Of a stretch of 64,000 nucleotides of DNA, positions 34,961 through 44,137 are shown piece by piece. A model generated the notes under the pieces. The model worked only from the letters and a program-made list of their open reading frames with translations, ran no database searches and had not been told where the DNA came from. Every line of letters begins with the position of its first letter. Within the stretch, counting starts at the first letter, position 1. A program made the position numbers and the translations under genes. The DNA is from JAFEDN01 sp963697455 (GTDB lineage Bacteria > Pseudomonadota > Gammaproteobacteria > Coxiellales > Coxiellaceae): the NCBI GenBank assembly GCA_963697455.1, contig CAVOOI010000035.1, positions 62,001-126,000 of the forward strand, written 5' to 3'.

Positions 34961-35608
34961 TTATTCGGTTTCGTGATAATACTGAGTGCCGATTTTAATA
35001 CTTTCCCGGCCATTTTTAAGCCGCCAGCGATTGGTGTCGCGTAGTGAATAAACGCAGCCGCAGTATTCTTGCTGATAAAATTGTTCGCGTTTGGAAATTT
35101 CAATCATGCGTTGCGAGCCGCCGTCTTTGCGCCAGTTAAACGTCCAGTAGATCATGTCCGGATAGGGGGTTGCAGCGCGGACGCCGCAATCATTAATTTG
35201 TTCCATGTTTTTCCAGCGCGATATGCCTAACGAACTGCTGATAATTTTAAAGCCGTTTTCGTGGGCGTACAGCGCAGTGCGTTGAAAGCGCATGTCAAAA
35301 CACATAGTGCAACGGCTGCCGCGTTCTGGTTCATTTTCCATGCCGCGCGCGCGTTTAAACCATTCGTCTCGATCATAATCCGCATCAATAAACGGGACAT
35401 TATGTGTTTGCGCAAAGCGAATATTTTCATCTTTACGCAGCAGGTATTCTTCGAGCGGATGAATATTAGGGTTATAGAAAAAAATGGTGTAATCGATTTT
35501 TGCCGCTAATAACCGCTCCATCACCTCGCCGGAACAAGGCGCACAACAGGAATGCAGCAATAAGCGTGCATTTTTGATCGGGAGTTCGAGTAATGGTGGC
35601 TGAGACAT
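34961..35608 (-). CDS. queH: Epoxyqueuosine reductase QueH
   Basis: A 215-residue DUF208 protein with the cysteine pairs of QueH: LLHSCCAPCSGEVMERL near residue 15, SRCTMCFDMRFQRTA near 96, and YCGCVYSLRD further on. The latter residues sit after FYQQEYCG. It performs the last step of queuosine synthesis, replacing QueG, and uses a 4Fe-4S cluster. Convergent with the ATPase gene, 14 bases apart. Confidence 0.92.
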   Translation of the reverse strand: MSQPPLLELPIKNARLLLHSCCAPCSGEVMERLLAAKIDYTIFFYNPNIHPLEEYLLRKDENIRFAQTHNVPFIDADYDRDEWFKRARGMENEPERGSRCTMCFDMRFQRTALYAHENGFKIISSSLGISRWKNMEQINDCGVRAATPYPDMIYWTFNWRKDGGSQRMIEISKREQFYQQEYCGCVYSLRDTNRWRLKNGRESIKIGTQYYHETE

Positions 35609-35710
35609 ATAATCGTATTTTAGGCATTTAGCGTGGCGTTTGCAACGCTGAGATTCTAATTTAATGATTCCTTAAGGTTGCTGGCTTATTATGAAAAAAC
35701 CTATCGAATT

Positions 35711-36856
35711 ATGAGAAGAGAAATGAGGCAAGAAGTGGAATTAGGGGATTCGCTGGCGGTCATTACCAGCAAAGTTAAAGTCTTAGAAGACTCAGGACAA
35801 GATTACCCGCCCTTGAATCTAGATAATATGCATTTTGACGACAGTGTAAAGTTCTTTAATGCTTTGCCGAGATTGTTGGCGTCCCCGCAATCGGCCCCTA
35901 AGGACTTTATGCTTTCGCGGGCTAGTATGCGAAGAGTGGTTGCTCAGGGCATCATGTTTTGCGGATTAAATTTGGGGGAGACCGATCTTACCCGCGCTAA
36001 TCTTGAAAACTCTGATTTGCAAATGACAAAATTACCCAAGAAGATGCACGGCGCCAACCTCTCGGGAACGTTTTTGCAAGGCGCTGACCTTGCTGCTGTT
36101 GACCTTAAGCAAGTGCATGGTTTGCATCGCGCTTTTTTCGATAATGCGACCAATTTTCCTGAAAACTTTCCGGTCCGGCCTCCCTGCATAGCGACCCTGC
36201 TTAAGAAAATAAATTCGGTATTTGCAGAATATGAAAAACCAGAAATTGATTGCAACACCATAAAATTTTGGTTGTATTCATCCTCCCATACTTTACCTGA
36301 ACTGATCTCCCGCTGGTTGAATGTCGCTCCTTCGCATTCTGCGGTAACCGGGTTAAATAAATTGGGTGAAGAATATTTAAAAGCGACTAAAAATTTTAAA
36401 AAAGAGCTGATTAAAACTGGATTTTTCCCGGTTCCTGAGATCCAGCAAGAGTGTTCCCCACGGAATGTATTAGATTTATTAGAATTTCTTCATAACTTTT
36501 GGGATATTAATAAATCCGGCCAAACTTCGGTGTTTACTGAGTTCTGGCGCAAGAACATTAAACCTACCCCGGTAGAGGTCAGTCGAATCTTCGGTACGCG
36601 CCAAGGGGTTAATGGCGCAAAATTAGACGCATTGGTGACGGCAGCGCAATTTGGCTGGGAGCAAACAGCGAACGGCTATAGATTAACGCCCAGCGGTTGC
36701 GAAGCTCTGGGCGCATATTTACTTAAGTTATCCACCATAGGAACTGACGGCAGCGACAAAAGGGCTGGTGAAGTATTAAAGAAAAACTCATGGTTAACCG
36801 AGTTGGCCGACGGACACAAACCATTAACGACCGCAGGCTCGAGTTTCCGTTTGTGA
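35711..36856 (+). CDS. Pentapeptide-repeat protein of unknown function
   Basis: A roughly 381-residue protein; the start is uncertain (TTG 35678, ATG 35711 or ATG 35723, none with a strong ribosome-binding site). Residues about 80-135 have a short run of A(D/N)Lxx pentapeptides: LNLGETDLTRANLENSDLQM and GANLSGTFLQGADLAAVDLK. The remainder is helical (LPELISRWLNVAP, LDLLEFLHNFWDINKSG) with no signal peptide. I do not recognise it. Its size and lone pentapeptide run are compatible with a lineage-specific or effector-like protein. Confidence 0.6.
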   Translation: MRREMRQEVELGDSLAVITSKVKVLEDSGQDYPPLNLDNMHFDDSVKFFNALPRLLASPQSAPKDFMLSRASMRRVVAQGIMFCGLNLGETDLTRANLENSDLQMTKLPKKMHGANLSGTFLQGADLAAVDLKQVHGLHRAFFDNATNFPENFPVRPPCIATLLKKINSVFAEYEKPEIDCNTIKFWLYSSSHTLPELISRWLNVAPSHSAVTGLNKLGEEYLKATKNFKKELIKTGFFPVPEIQQECSPRNVLDLLEFLHNFWDINKSGQTSVFTEFWRKNIKPTPVEVSRIFGTRQGVNGAKLDALVTAAQFGWEQTANGYRLTPSGCEALGAYLLKLSTIGTDGSDKRAGEVLKKNSWLTELADGHKPLTTAGSSFRL

Positions 36857-36873
36857 TCATATAAGATATTGCC

Positions 36874-38121
36874 ATGGGATCAATGATTAATTCAATTTTT
36901 AGCCGGCGAATGTTGGCCATTTTGGTGTTGGGCTTTTCTTCGGGACTGCCGCTACTGTTGATTGGCAGCACGCTGAAAGCTTGGTTGCATGATGAAGGCA
37001 TTAACTTAACCACGATTGGTTTATTTGCTTTTGTAGGGTTGCCTTATACTCTCAAATTCCTGTGGGCCCCGCTTATGGACCGGTATGTGCCGCCGTTCCT
37101 AGATCGCCGCCGCGGCTGGATACTCATTTGGCAAATTTGTCTGTTGGGCGGGTTTGTCGTAATGGCTGGAATGCATCCTGCAGTGAATACCTGGTCATTG
37201 GCAGGATTATGTGTGCTGATTGCTTTCTTTAGCGCCAGCCAGGATATCGTTTTCAATGCTTACACCCGGGATGTGTTAAGTGATGAAGAATTGGGTTTTG
37301 GCTTCTCCTTAGGAATTGCCGGATACCGGGTAGGTATGCTGGCCGCTAGCGCACTGGCGCTGCCGCTGGCGGATGAAATGGGCTGGCGCCTGATGTATTT
37401 ATTGATGTCCGGGGGCATGCTGATTGGCATTTCTGCATCGTTGTGGGCGCCCAAGGTTAAAAACATTGCCCATCCTCAGAACTTGCGCGCTGCAGTAATT
37501 GAGCCTTTTTTGCAGTTTTTTAGCCGTAATGGGGCCTGGTTAATCCTATTATTCCTGTTATTTTATAAAGTGGGCGATCAGATGGCCTCTGAAATGGTCA
37601 ACCCATTTTATTTAGAGTTAGGATTTACCAAAACTCAAATTGGCCTAGTAGCGAAGATTTTTGGTTTCAGCGCTCTGGTTGGCGGGGGTTTGTTAGGCGG
37701 TTTATTGCTGTTCAGATTAGGAACTTTTCGGTCCTTATGGATATTCGGAATTTTTCAGGCAGTCTCAACCCTGGCTTTCGCCTTTTTGGCTTATATGGGT
37801 TTTAGCATTATTTTACTGGCGGGTGCTGTCACCTTGGAAAATTTAGCCAGCGGCATGGCGGGGGCTTCCTACGCCGCGTACATGGCGAGTCTTTGCGATA
37901 AACGCTATACGGCCACGCAATATGCTTTGTTCTCCAGCCTGATCGGCATTACCCGGGTGGTATTTGGTGGCGGCAGTGGTTATCTTGCAAAGCATCTGGG
38001 CTGGGAATTCTTCTTTGTATTTTGCGCCTTGCTGGCTATTCCGGGTTTATTACTATTATTTGCTTTGCGCCGGAAACAACGGGCCACTGGTTCCTTATCT
38101 GGGCATGAATTTATGCTATAA
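36874..38121 (+). CDS. ampG: AmpG-family muropeptide permease
   Basis: A 415-residue transporter of about twelve segments with the AmpG signature MLAILVLGFSSGLPLLLIGSTLKAWL at the N-terminus. TIGLFAFVGLPYTLKFLWAPLMDRYVPP and SASQDIVFNAYTRD follow. AmpG imports anhydro-muropeptides for cell-wall recycling and can signal beta-lactamase induction. No ampD or ampC lies here. It precedes rlmE, whose promoter is inside the end of this gene. Confidence 0.88.
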   Translation: MGSMINSIFSRRMLAILVLGFSSGLPLLLIGSTLKAWLHDEGINLTTIGLFAFVGLPYTLKFLWAPLMDRYVPPFLDRRRGWILIWQICLLGGFVVMAGMHPAVNTWSLAGLCVLIAFFSASQDIVFNAYTRDVLSDEELGFGFSLGIAGYRVGMLAASALALPLADEMGWRLMYLLMSGGMLIGISASLWAPKVKNIAHPQNLRAAVIEPFLQFFSRNGAWLILLFLLFYKVGDQMASEMVNPFYLELGFTKTQIGLVAKIFGFSALVGGGLLGGLLLFRLGTFRSLWIFGIFQAVSTLAFAFLAYMGFSIILLAGAVTLENLASGMAGASYAAYMASLCDKRYTATQYALFSSLIGITRVVFGGGSGYLAKHLGWEFFFVFCALLAIPGLLLLFALRRKQRATGSLSGHEFML

Positions 38122-38122
38122 T
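38114..38122 (+). promoter_or_regulatory. Extended -10 promoter of rlmE
   Basis: TGCTATAAT (38114-38122) is a perfect extended -10 element, only 9 bases before the rlmE ATG at 38132. The predicted start lies 2-3 bases before that ATG, so the message would be almost leaderless. The -35 is weak, as is common with extended -10 elements. Confidence 0.6.
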
Positions 38123-38131
38123 GTTTTCATT

Positions 38132-38737
38132 ATGTCAAACCCGTGGATGCAAGAACATTTAGCCGACTATTACGTTAAAGAAGCAAAACGTCAAGGCTAT
38201 CCTTCCAGAGCAGCTTTTAAACTGCTAGAGTTACAAGAGAGGGATAAATTAATTACGCCGGGTATGCGGATCTTGGATTTAGGCGCAGCCCCTGGTGGGT
38301 GGACAGTAGTTGCGATGGAATCGCTGGCGGGTAAAGGCCAAGTCATCGCTTTGGATTGCCTGCCCATGACCCCTCCAACGGGCGTTCATTTTATTCAAGG
38401 TGATTTTACAGAAGCGTCAGTTTTGGCTGAGCTTCTGACTTATTTAAATAATCAGACTGTTGACCTGGTGCTTTCGGATATGGCCCCCAATATCAGTGGC
38501 CAAAAAAGTGTTGATCAGCCAAAAAGCATGTACTTAGCCGAATTAGCCATTGACCTTGCGCAACAAGTTTTACGCCCAGGTGGTAAATTCCTCACCAAAT
38601 TGTTCCAGGGTGAAGGTGTGGATGCGTTTATAGCTGGGTTACGCCAGCAATTTAGCTTGGTGAAGGTGCGAAAGCCAAAAGCTTCGCGTTCCCGTTCACC
38701 GGAAATATATGTACTAGCTCAGGGTTTTCGCGGATAA
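38132..38737 (+). CDS. rlmE: 23S rRNA 2'-O-methyltransferase RlmE (FtsJ/RrmJ)
   Basis: I start this gene at ATG 38132 (201 residues). The longer frame upstream runs inside ampG and encodes no RlmE sequence. MSNPWMQEHLADYYVKEAKRQGYPSRAAFKLLELQ contains the catalytic Lys of the K-D-K-E tetrad. ILDLGAAPGGWTVVAM (SAM site), VDLVLSDMAPNISG (Asp) and GGKFLTKLFQGEG (Lys) follow, ending with KASRSRSPEIYVLA (Glu). It methylates U2552 of 23S rRNA. The order rlmE-ftsH-folP-glmM matches other Gammaproteobacteria. Confidence 0.94.
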   Translation: MSNPWMQEHLADYYVKEAKRQGYPSRAAFKLLELQERDKLITPGMRILDLGAAPGGWTVVAMESLAGKGQVIALDCLPMTPPTGVHFIQGDFTEASVLAELLTYLNNQTVDLVLSDMAPNISGQKSVDQPKSMYLAELAIDLAQQVLRPGGKFLTKLFQGEGVDAFIAGLRQQFSLVKVRKPKASRSRSPEIYVLAQGFRG

Positions 38738-38788
38738 TCCACATGGCAATAGCATTAATATAATTATGGTTTATTGGAGGTTGTTACT

Positions 38789-40708
38789 TTGAATAACATG
38801 CTTAAAAATTTGCTTTTATGGCTGGTCATTGCCATTGTGTTGATCACAGTGTTCAGTAACTTCAGTCCGCAGCGCGGCGACGTTCAGCAATATACCTATT
38901 CTCAATTCATCAGTGCGGTGGATAAAGGTGAAATCGATCGGGTCGACATCCAAGATCAGACCATTGAGGGCGTCACCAAAAATAATCAGCGCTTTACCAC
39001 TTATTTACCCATCCAAGATCCGTATTTGCTCGGTACGTTGATGAAACAAGGCGTAACCGTACGCGGAGTTCCTCCTAAACAACAAAGTTTATTGATGCAT
39101 TTCCTATTGAGTTGGGGCCCATTCTTATTACTCATTGCGGTATGGATCTTTTTCATGCGCCAAATGCAAGGTGGTGGCAGCAAAGGCGGGCCATTGTCGT
39201 TTGGGCGCAGCAAGGCGCGGTTATTAGGTGAAGACCAAGTTAAAATTACCTTTGATGACGTGGCCGGGGTAGAAGAAGCGAAAGATGAAGTTTCGGAATT
39301 AGTAGAGTTTCTCCGCGATCCCGCTAAATTTCAAAAATTAGGCGGCAAGATGCCTTGCGGCGTGTTATTAGTGGGCGCGCCGGGAACTGGTAAAACTTTA
39401 TTGGCCAAAGCGGTTGCCGGTGAAGCAAAAGTACCTTTTTTCACAATTTCCGGTTCTGATTTCGTGGAAATGTTTGTGGGTGTGGGCGCGTCTCGAGTGA
39501 GAGACATGTTTGATCAAGCCAAAAAGCGTGCGCCTTGCATTATCTTTATCGATGAAATTGACGCCGTGGGTAGACACCGGGGCGCAGGCCTTGGTGGCGG
39601 ACATGATGAGCGCGAACAAACCTTGAATCAATTGCTGGTTGAAATGGATGGCTTTGAAGGCAAAGAAGGGATTATCGTAATGGCTGCCACCAACCGGCCT
39701 GACGTGCTCGATCCTGCTTTATTGCGTCCAGGCCGTTTTGACCGGCAAGTAGTGGTGCCGTTACCTGATATCAAAGGGCGCGAGGCCATCTTGAAAGTCC
39801 ACATGAAAAAACTGCCTTTGGATAAAGAGGTGCGACCCGCTATTTTCGCTCGTGGCACGCCTGGCTTTTCCGGAGCGGACTTAGCGAATTTAGTCAATGA
39901 AGCGGCGTTATTTGCGGCGCGGGCTAATCGCCGTATGGTGACCGTGGCTGATTTCGAAAAAGCGAAAGATAAAATTATGATGGGCGCAGAACGGCGTTCA
40001 ATGGTCATGAATGATCAGGAAAAACGCTTAACCGCATTTCATGAAGCTGGTCATGCCATTGTGGGTCTATGTGTTTCCGATCATGATCCAGTCTATAAAG
40101 TCAGTATTATTCCTAGAGGCCGTGCTTTGGGTGTCACTATGTTTTTACCTGAGGAAGACCGTTACAGCTATAGCTTGCGCCGGCTTAAGAGCCAAATGAC
40201 GGGATTATTTGGAGGCCGAATCGCTGAAATCCTTATTTTTGGGGATGATGCAGTGACTACGGGCGCTTCGAATGACATCGAACGCGCGACAGAAATTGCC
40301 CGTAATATGGTCACTAAGTGGGGATTATCAGAAAAATTAGGCCCGCTAACTTATGGCGAGGAGCAGGGTGAGGTGTTCTTGGGTAGAACGATGACCCAGC
40401 GCAAAGAAATTTCGGAAAACATCAGTAGCCAAATCGATGCGGAAATACGCAGAATTGTGGATGAAACTTACGCGGAAGCTAGAACTATATTAGAGAAAAA
40501 AGTAGAGACCTTACATTTGATGGCGGATGCGTTAATGAAATACGAAACCATTGACGATAAGCAAATCCAGGAAATTATGTCTGGTAAAGCGCCTTCGCCA
40601 CCTGCGGATTGGAGCAGCGAGGATATTGCAGCGGCTAATAAGAAAACCGCGGCGCAAAAAGAAGCCGGCAAAAAACTACCGTTAGATTTTCAGTCCAATG
40701 AAGAATAA
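38789..40708 (+). CDS. ftsH: ATP-dependent zinc metalloprotease FtsH
   Basis: A 639-residue membrane AAA protease. Two N-terminal helices (LLLWLVIAIVLITVFSNF and MHFLLSWGPFLLLIAVWIFF) flank a periplasmic domain. Walker A VGAPGTGKTLL, Walker B CIIFIDEIDAVG and SRH follow; the zinc site is HEAGHA. I choose TTG 38789 because GGAGG ends 8 bases before it; ATG 38798 has no such site. FtsH degrades LpxC, sigma-32 and damaged membrane proteins. folP overlaps its 3' end by 11 bases. Confidence 0.94.
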   Translation: MNNMLKNLLLWLVIAIVLITVFSNFSPQRGDVQQYTYSQFISAVDKGEIDRVDIQDQTIEGVTKNNQRFTTYLPIQDPYLLGTLMKQGVTVRGVPPKQQSLLMHFLLSWGPFLLLIAVWIFFMRQMQGGGSKGGPLSFGRSKARLLGEDQVKITFDDVAGVEEAKDEVSELVEFLRDPAKFQKLGGKMPCGVLLVGAPGTGKTLLAKAVAGEAKVPFFTISGSDFVEMFVGVGASRVRDMFDQAKKRAPCIIFIDEIDAVGRHRGAGLGGGHDEREQTLNQLLVEMDGFEGKEGIIVMAATNRPDVLDPALLRPGRFDRQVVVPLPDIKGREAILKVHMKKLPLDKEVRPAIFARGTPGFSGADLANLVNEAALFAARANRRMVTVADFEKAKDKIMMGAERRSMVMNDQEKRLTAFHEAGHAIVGLCVSDHDPVYKVSIIPRGRALGVTMFLPEEDRYSYSLRRLKSQMTGLFGGRIAEILIFGDDAVTTGASNDIERATEIARNMVTKWGLSEKLGPLTYGEEQGEVFLGRTMTQRKEISENISSQIDAEIRRIVDETYAEARTILEKKVETLHLMADALMKYETIDDKQIQEIMSGKAPSPPADWSSEDIAAANKKTAAQKEAGKKLPLDFQSNEE

Positions 40709-41597
40709 GCCCGCGCCAGAATTTGCATTGCGTTTAGCGGATGGGCGCACGGTGTCCCTGTTAAAACCCAGCGTGATGGGCGTCATTAATATGTCGCCCG
40801 ATTCTTTTTACCGGCCCTATTCATCGGCGGATGAAACTTTACGAATAGTCGAACAAATGGTAAACAATGGTGTGGATATCATTGACGTCGGCGGCGAAGC
40901 CACTAATTTAACGACTGATTTAGAAAATTCCCCAAACGCCCAACAGCAGATCGACCGCATTGCCCCGCTGGTGGAAATGATTGCCCAACGTTTCCCAACC
41001 CTCATTTCCGTGGATACCAGTGAGCCTGCGGTCATGCGCGAAGCAGTGGCTTTGGGTGCGCACATTATTAACGACCAACGGGGTTTGCAAGTACCAGGCG
41101 CCTTAGCCGCCGTTGTAGAATTGAATGTCCCGGTTTGTTTGATGCATTTTTTTGCCGCGCCGCGCCAGCCTGGCAGTTGTTCGTTGGCAGAATTACTCGC
41201 CCTAGTCAAGGCTGATTTGTGGACGACCACCGCGCGTTGCCGAACTGCAGGGATTAGTCCGGACCGGATTATGGTGGATCCCGGTTTTGGCCAAGGCCAT
41301 TATTGCAAAAATGCACAGGAAAATTATTACCTGTTGGCGCATTTAGGCGAGTTTTCAGCATTAGGTTTTCCGGTACTGGTGGGATGGTCACGCAAGTCAA
41401 TGATTGGTGAAACACTCGGGAAAGTGTCGCCGCAAGAACGGCTGTACGGCAGTATCGCCGCCGCTGCATTAGCGGCAATACAGGGCGCAGCGGTTATTCG
41501 AGTTCACGACGTTCCTGAAACAATAGACGCGATTAAAGTATTCCGTGCGTTCAGAGATCAGTCGGCGGAAGGTGGGGGGCTGCGACAATGGCTATAA
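40698..41597 (+). CDS. folP: Dihydropteroate synthase
   Basis: The 299-residue product has the DHPS motifs GVINMSPDSFY near residue 28, VDIIDVGGEATN, and VDTSEPAVMREAVALGAHIINDQRG. DPGFGQGHYCKN and VLVGWSRKSMIGETLG follow. It condenses p-aminobenzoate with the pterin pyrophosphate in folate synthesis, the sulfonamide target. The start overlaps ftsH and the stop overlaps glmM, so the three are translationally linked. Confidence 0.94.
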   Translation: MKNKPAPEFALRLADGRTVSLLKPSVMGVINMSPDSFYRPYSSADETLRIVEQMVNNGVDIIDVGGEATNLTTDLENSPNAQQQIDRIAPLVEMIAQRFPTLISVDTSEPAVMREAVALGAHIINDQRGLQVPGALAAVVELNVPVCLMHFFAAPRQPGSCSLAELLALVKADLWTTTARCRTAGISPDRIMVDPGFGQGHYCKNAQENYYLLAHLGEFSALGFPVLVGWSRKSMIGETLGKVSPQERLYGSIAAAALAAIQGAAVIRVHDVPETIDAIKVFRAFRDQSAEGGGLRQWL

Positions 41598-42931
41598 AAA
41601 AATATTTCGGCACGGATGGTATTCGTGGTCAAGTAGGCAATACCCTGATTCACCCCGAATTTATGTTGAAGTTAGGTTGGGCGGCGGGACAGGTTTTCAG
41701 TCGTCATAATCAAGTTTCCAAGGTTTTGATTGGTAAAGATACCAGAATTTCCGGATACGTGTTGGAATCGGCATTGCAAGCAGGTTTATCCGCCGCCGGC
41801 GCGCACGTGCAGTTATTAGGGCCAATACCCACTCCGGCGGTGGCTTATCTGACCCATTCATTACGCGCGACGGCGGGAATTGTGATTAGCGCCTCGCATA
41901 ATAGTTATCAAGATAACGGCGTTAAATTTTTCGACCGTCATGGCATGAAGTTATCTGACGAATACGAGTGCGAAATCGAAGAGCAAATGGCAAAGCCCAT
42001 GACCATGATTGCAACGCATCAACTGGGCAAGCTTACTAGAATCCATGATGCTGCTGGCCGTTATATTACTTTTTGCAAAAGCATTTTTCCTTCGGCCCTG
42101 ACCCTGAATGGTTTGCGGATCGTGGTCGATTGCGCCCACGGTGCTGCTTATCACATCGGCCCGTTAGTATTTAGCGAATTAGGCGCGGAAGTGATTACGG
42201 TAGGTGATAAACCGAATGGTGTTAACATCAATCGAGGTTGCGGGGCCACGGATGTACGCGCATTACAACAAGCTGTCCTGCAGCATCGCGCAGTAGTGGG
42301 AATTGCTTTAGACGGAGACGGCGACCGGTTAATTATGGTTGACGAAGAGGGCGAGCGGGTTGATGGAGATGAGTTGCTTGGCATTCTCGCTTGTTACGGT
42401 GGCAGCAAATATGAAGGCATTGCTGGCACGGTGATGAGTAACCTGGGCCTGGAGCAAGCAGTGACTCAACATGGCATGCAATTTATTCGCACCGCGGTAG
42501 GCGACCGCTATGTTTTAGAAGAATTACAAACTAAAAAATGGTTATTGGGCGGAGAATCTTCCGGCCATATTGTTAATTTACAGTATGCCACTACGGGGGA
42601 TGGTATTATCAGTGCACTCCAAATTTTAGCGATCATGCAACGCATGGCGACACCTCTGGGCGAGCTAAAGAAAGTAGTGATCAAACGCCCGCAAGTCCTC
42701 ATTAATGTGCCGTTAGAAAAAATAGATGGTTTTGATTTAAGTCCTGCTTCCAAAATTGGTCAAGCAGCGGCACAGATCGAAAAAGAGTTTGCTGGCGCCG
42801 GGCGGGTATTATTACGGGCTTCGGGAACCGAGCCTGTGATTAGAGTGATGGTTGAAGGCAATGATGCTAGCAAAGTGCAGCAGACCGCCCAATCCCTGGC
42901 CAAAATGGTGATGGACATTAACAAAACCTAG
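41588..42931 (+). CDS. glmM: Phosphoglucosamine mutase
   Basis: A 447-residue phosphohexomutase: YFGTDGIRGQVGN at the start, the phosphorylated Ser103 in VISASHNSYQDNGVKFF, the Mg site ALDGDGDRLIMVD, sugar loop GGESSGHIV, and phosphate loop LRASGTEPVIRVMVEG. It converts glucosamine-6-P to glucosamine-1-P for peptidoglycan and LPS. Overlaps folP by 10 bases. Intact. Confidence 0.95.
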   Translation: MAIKKYFGTDGIRGQVGNTLIHPEFMLKLGWAAGQVFSRHNQVSKVLIGKDTRISGYVLESALQAGLSAAGAHVQLLGPIPTPAVAYLTHSLRATAGIVISASHNSYQDNGVKFFDRHGMKLSDEYECEIEEQMAKPMTMIATHQLGKLTRIHDAAGRYITFCKSIFPSALTLNGLRIVVDCAHGAAYHIGPLVFSELGAEVITVGDKPNGVNINRGCGATDVRALQQAVLQHRAVVGIALDGDGDRLIMVDEEGERVDGDELLGILACYGGSKYEGIAGTVMSNLGLEQAVTQHGMQFIRTAVGDRYVLEELQTKKWLLGGESSGHIVNLQYATTGDGIISALQILAIMQRMATPLGELKKVVIKRPQVLINVPLEKIDGFDLSPASKIGQAAAQIEKEFAGAGRVLLRASGTEPVIRVMVEGNDASKVQQTAQSLAKMVMDINKT

Positions 42932-42962
42932 CAGATTTATTCTGGAGTGAAGGAAGACAAGG

Positions 42963-43727
42963 ATGCGCTTCATTTTCTTAGGGTCCGGTTCAGCTTTTAT
43001 AAGTGATCCTGATAATTATCAATCTAATATGCTGGTGCAATCTCCAGCGGGTAAATTTTTACTGATTGATTGCGGAACCGATGCGAGGCGTTCGTTACAC
43101 GCATTGGGATTGGACCACCGGGATATTGCCGATGTGTATTTAAGCCATCTACATGCCGATCATGCGGGTGGTTTGGAATGGCTGGCGTTTACGAGGAAAT
43201 TTGATGAACAGCATTGTTCCAAACCGAATCTTTATCTCAGCCAGCATTTAGTTTCTCCATTATGGGAGCACACTCTGTCGGGTGGGCTGACTTCACTATC
43301 GAATGAGCCGGCTTCTTTAGCCGCTTATTTTCAAGTGCATTCGGTTGCAGATGGCCAAAGTTTTGAATGGGAAGGGATCCATTTCCAATTAATAAAAAAT
43401 AAACATATCTTGTCTCCGTATGCGGACATGCCCAGTTATGGTCTATTTTTCCAAGTGGATGATCATTGGATTTTTTTAACCACAGATTCGCAATTTCAGC
43501 CGGAATTTTTGCTGCCATACTATCAACAGGCTACCCTTATCTTTCAAGACTGTGAACTTTACCCTAAACCCTCGGGAGTTCATGCCAATTATCAGCAACT
43601 CAAAACTTTAGATCCGGCAATTAAAGCCAAAATGTGGCTTTATCATTACGACGGTTCTGAACTGCCAAACGTCCAAGCCGACGGCTTCCGCGGTTTCGTC
43701 AAGCCCAGACAGCAATTCAATCTCTAA
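42963..43727 (+). CDS. Metallo-beta-lactamase-fold hydrolase
   Basis: The 254-residue protein shows the MBL metal motif SHLHADHAGGLEWL with strand FIFLGSGSAF and LLIDCGTD before it. It resembles RNase Z or AHL-lactonase-like enzymes in general plan, with later histidines in KNKHILSPYADMPSYG and LYHYDGS. The substrate is unknown. It follows glmM by 31 bases and is probably in the same transcript. It ends overlapping the convergent membrane protein gene by 4 bases. Confidence 0.8.
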   Translation: MRFIFLGSGSAFISDPDNYQSNMLVQSPAGKFLLIDCGTDARRSLHALGLDHRDIADVYLSHLHADHAGGLEWLAFTRKFDEQHCSKPNLYLSQHLVSPLWEHTLSGGLTSLSNEPASLAAYFQVHSVADGQSFEWEGIHFQLIKNKHILSPYADMPSYGLFFQVDDHWIFLTTDSQFQPEFLLPYYQQATLIFQDCELYPKPSGVHANYQQLKTLDPAIKAKMWLYHYDGSELPNVQADGFRGFVKPRQQFNL

Positions 43728-44071
43728 TTGGGTTTATTGCGATTGCGTCCGGAATAGAAGGCGATAAACAGCAAGATAATAAATACCGGCATAATCAACG
43801 GAAATAAGAAGGGGAACAGGACGATCGCCAAAATGACCCATCCCACAGCAAACAAACTGAGTACAATGATAATCAGTCCCGGGATAACAAAAAACAACAG
43901 CGAGGCGATGACGAATAGCGATATGGTAGCGACTATTATGGCCCAAGCCATTCCCGTCATGAGAATCGTGATGCCTAAAAACGGTAGAAAGGCGTAATAA
44001 CCGATTACGCAGAGTAGAATTAAGATAATGGCAAAGGTCAAAACTTTGTGAGTAGAGTTAAAGTTGCGCAT
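43724..44071 (-). CDS. Small hypothetical membrane protein
   Basis: A 115-residue, very hydrophobic protein with three or four predicted membrane helices (VLTFAIILILLCVIGYYAFLPFLGITILMTGMAWAIIV and LLFFVIPGLIIIVLSLFAVGWVILAIVLFPFLFPLIM), ending in a basic tail (SGRNRNKPN). I do not recognise a family. It is separated by 66 bases from znuB on the same strand and could be on the znu transcript, but nothing links it to zinc. Confidence 0.6.
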   Translation of the reverse strand: MRNFNSTHKVLTFAIILILLCVIGYYAFLPFLGITILMTGMAWAIIVATISLFVIASLLFFVIPGLIIIVLSLFAVGWVILAIVLFPFLFPLIMPVFIILLFIAFYSGRNRNKPN

Positions 44072-44137
44072 AAACTTCCTTATTTTAAGTCATGGAGTGA
44101 TAAAGAGATTATAGGTTAAATAAAGTATGGGTCAAGT

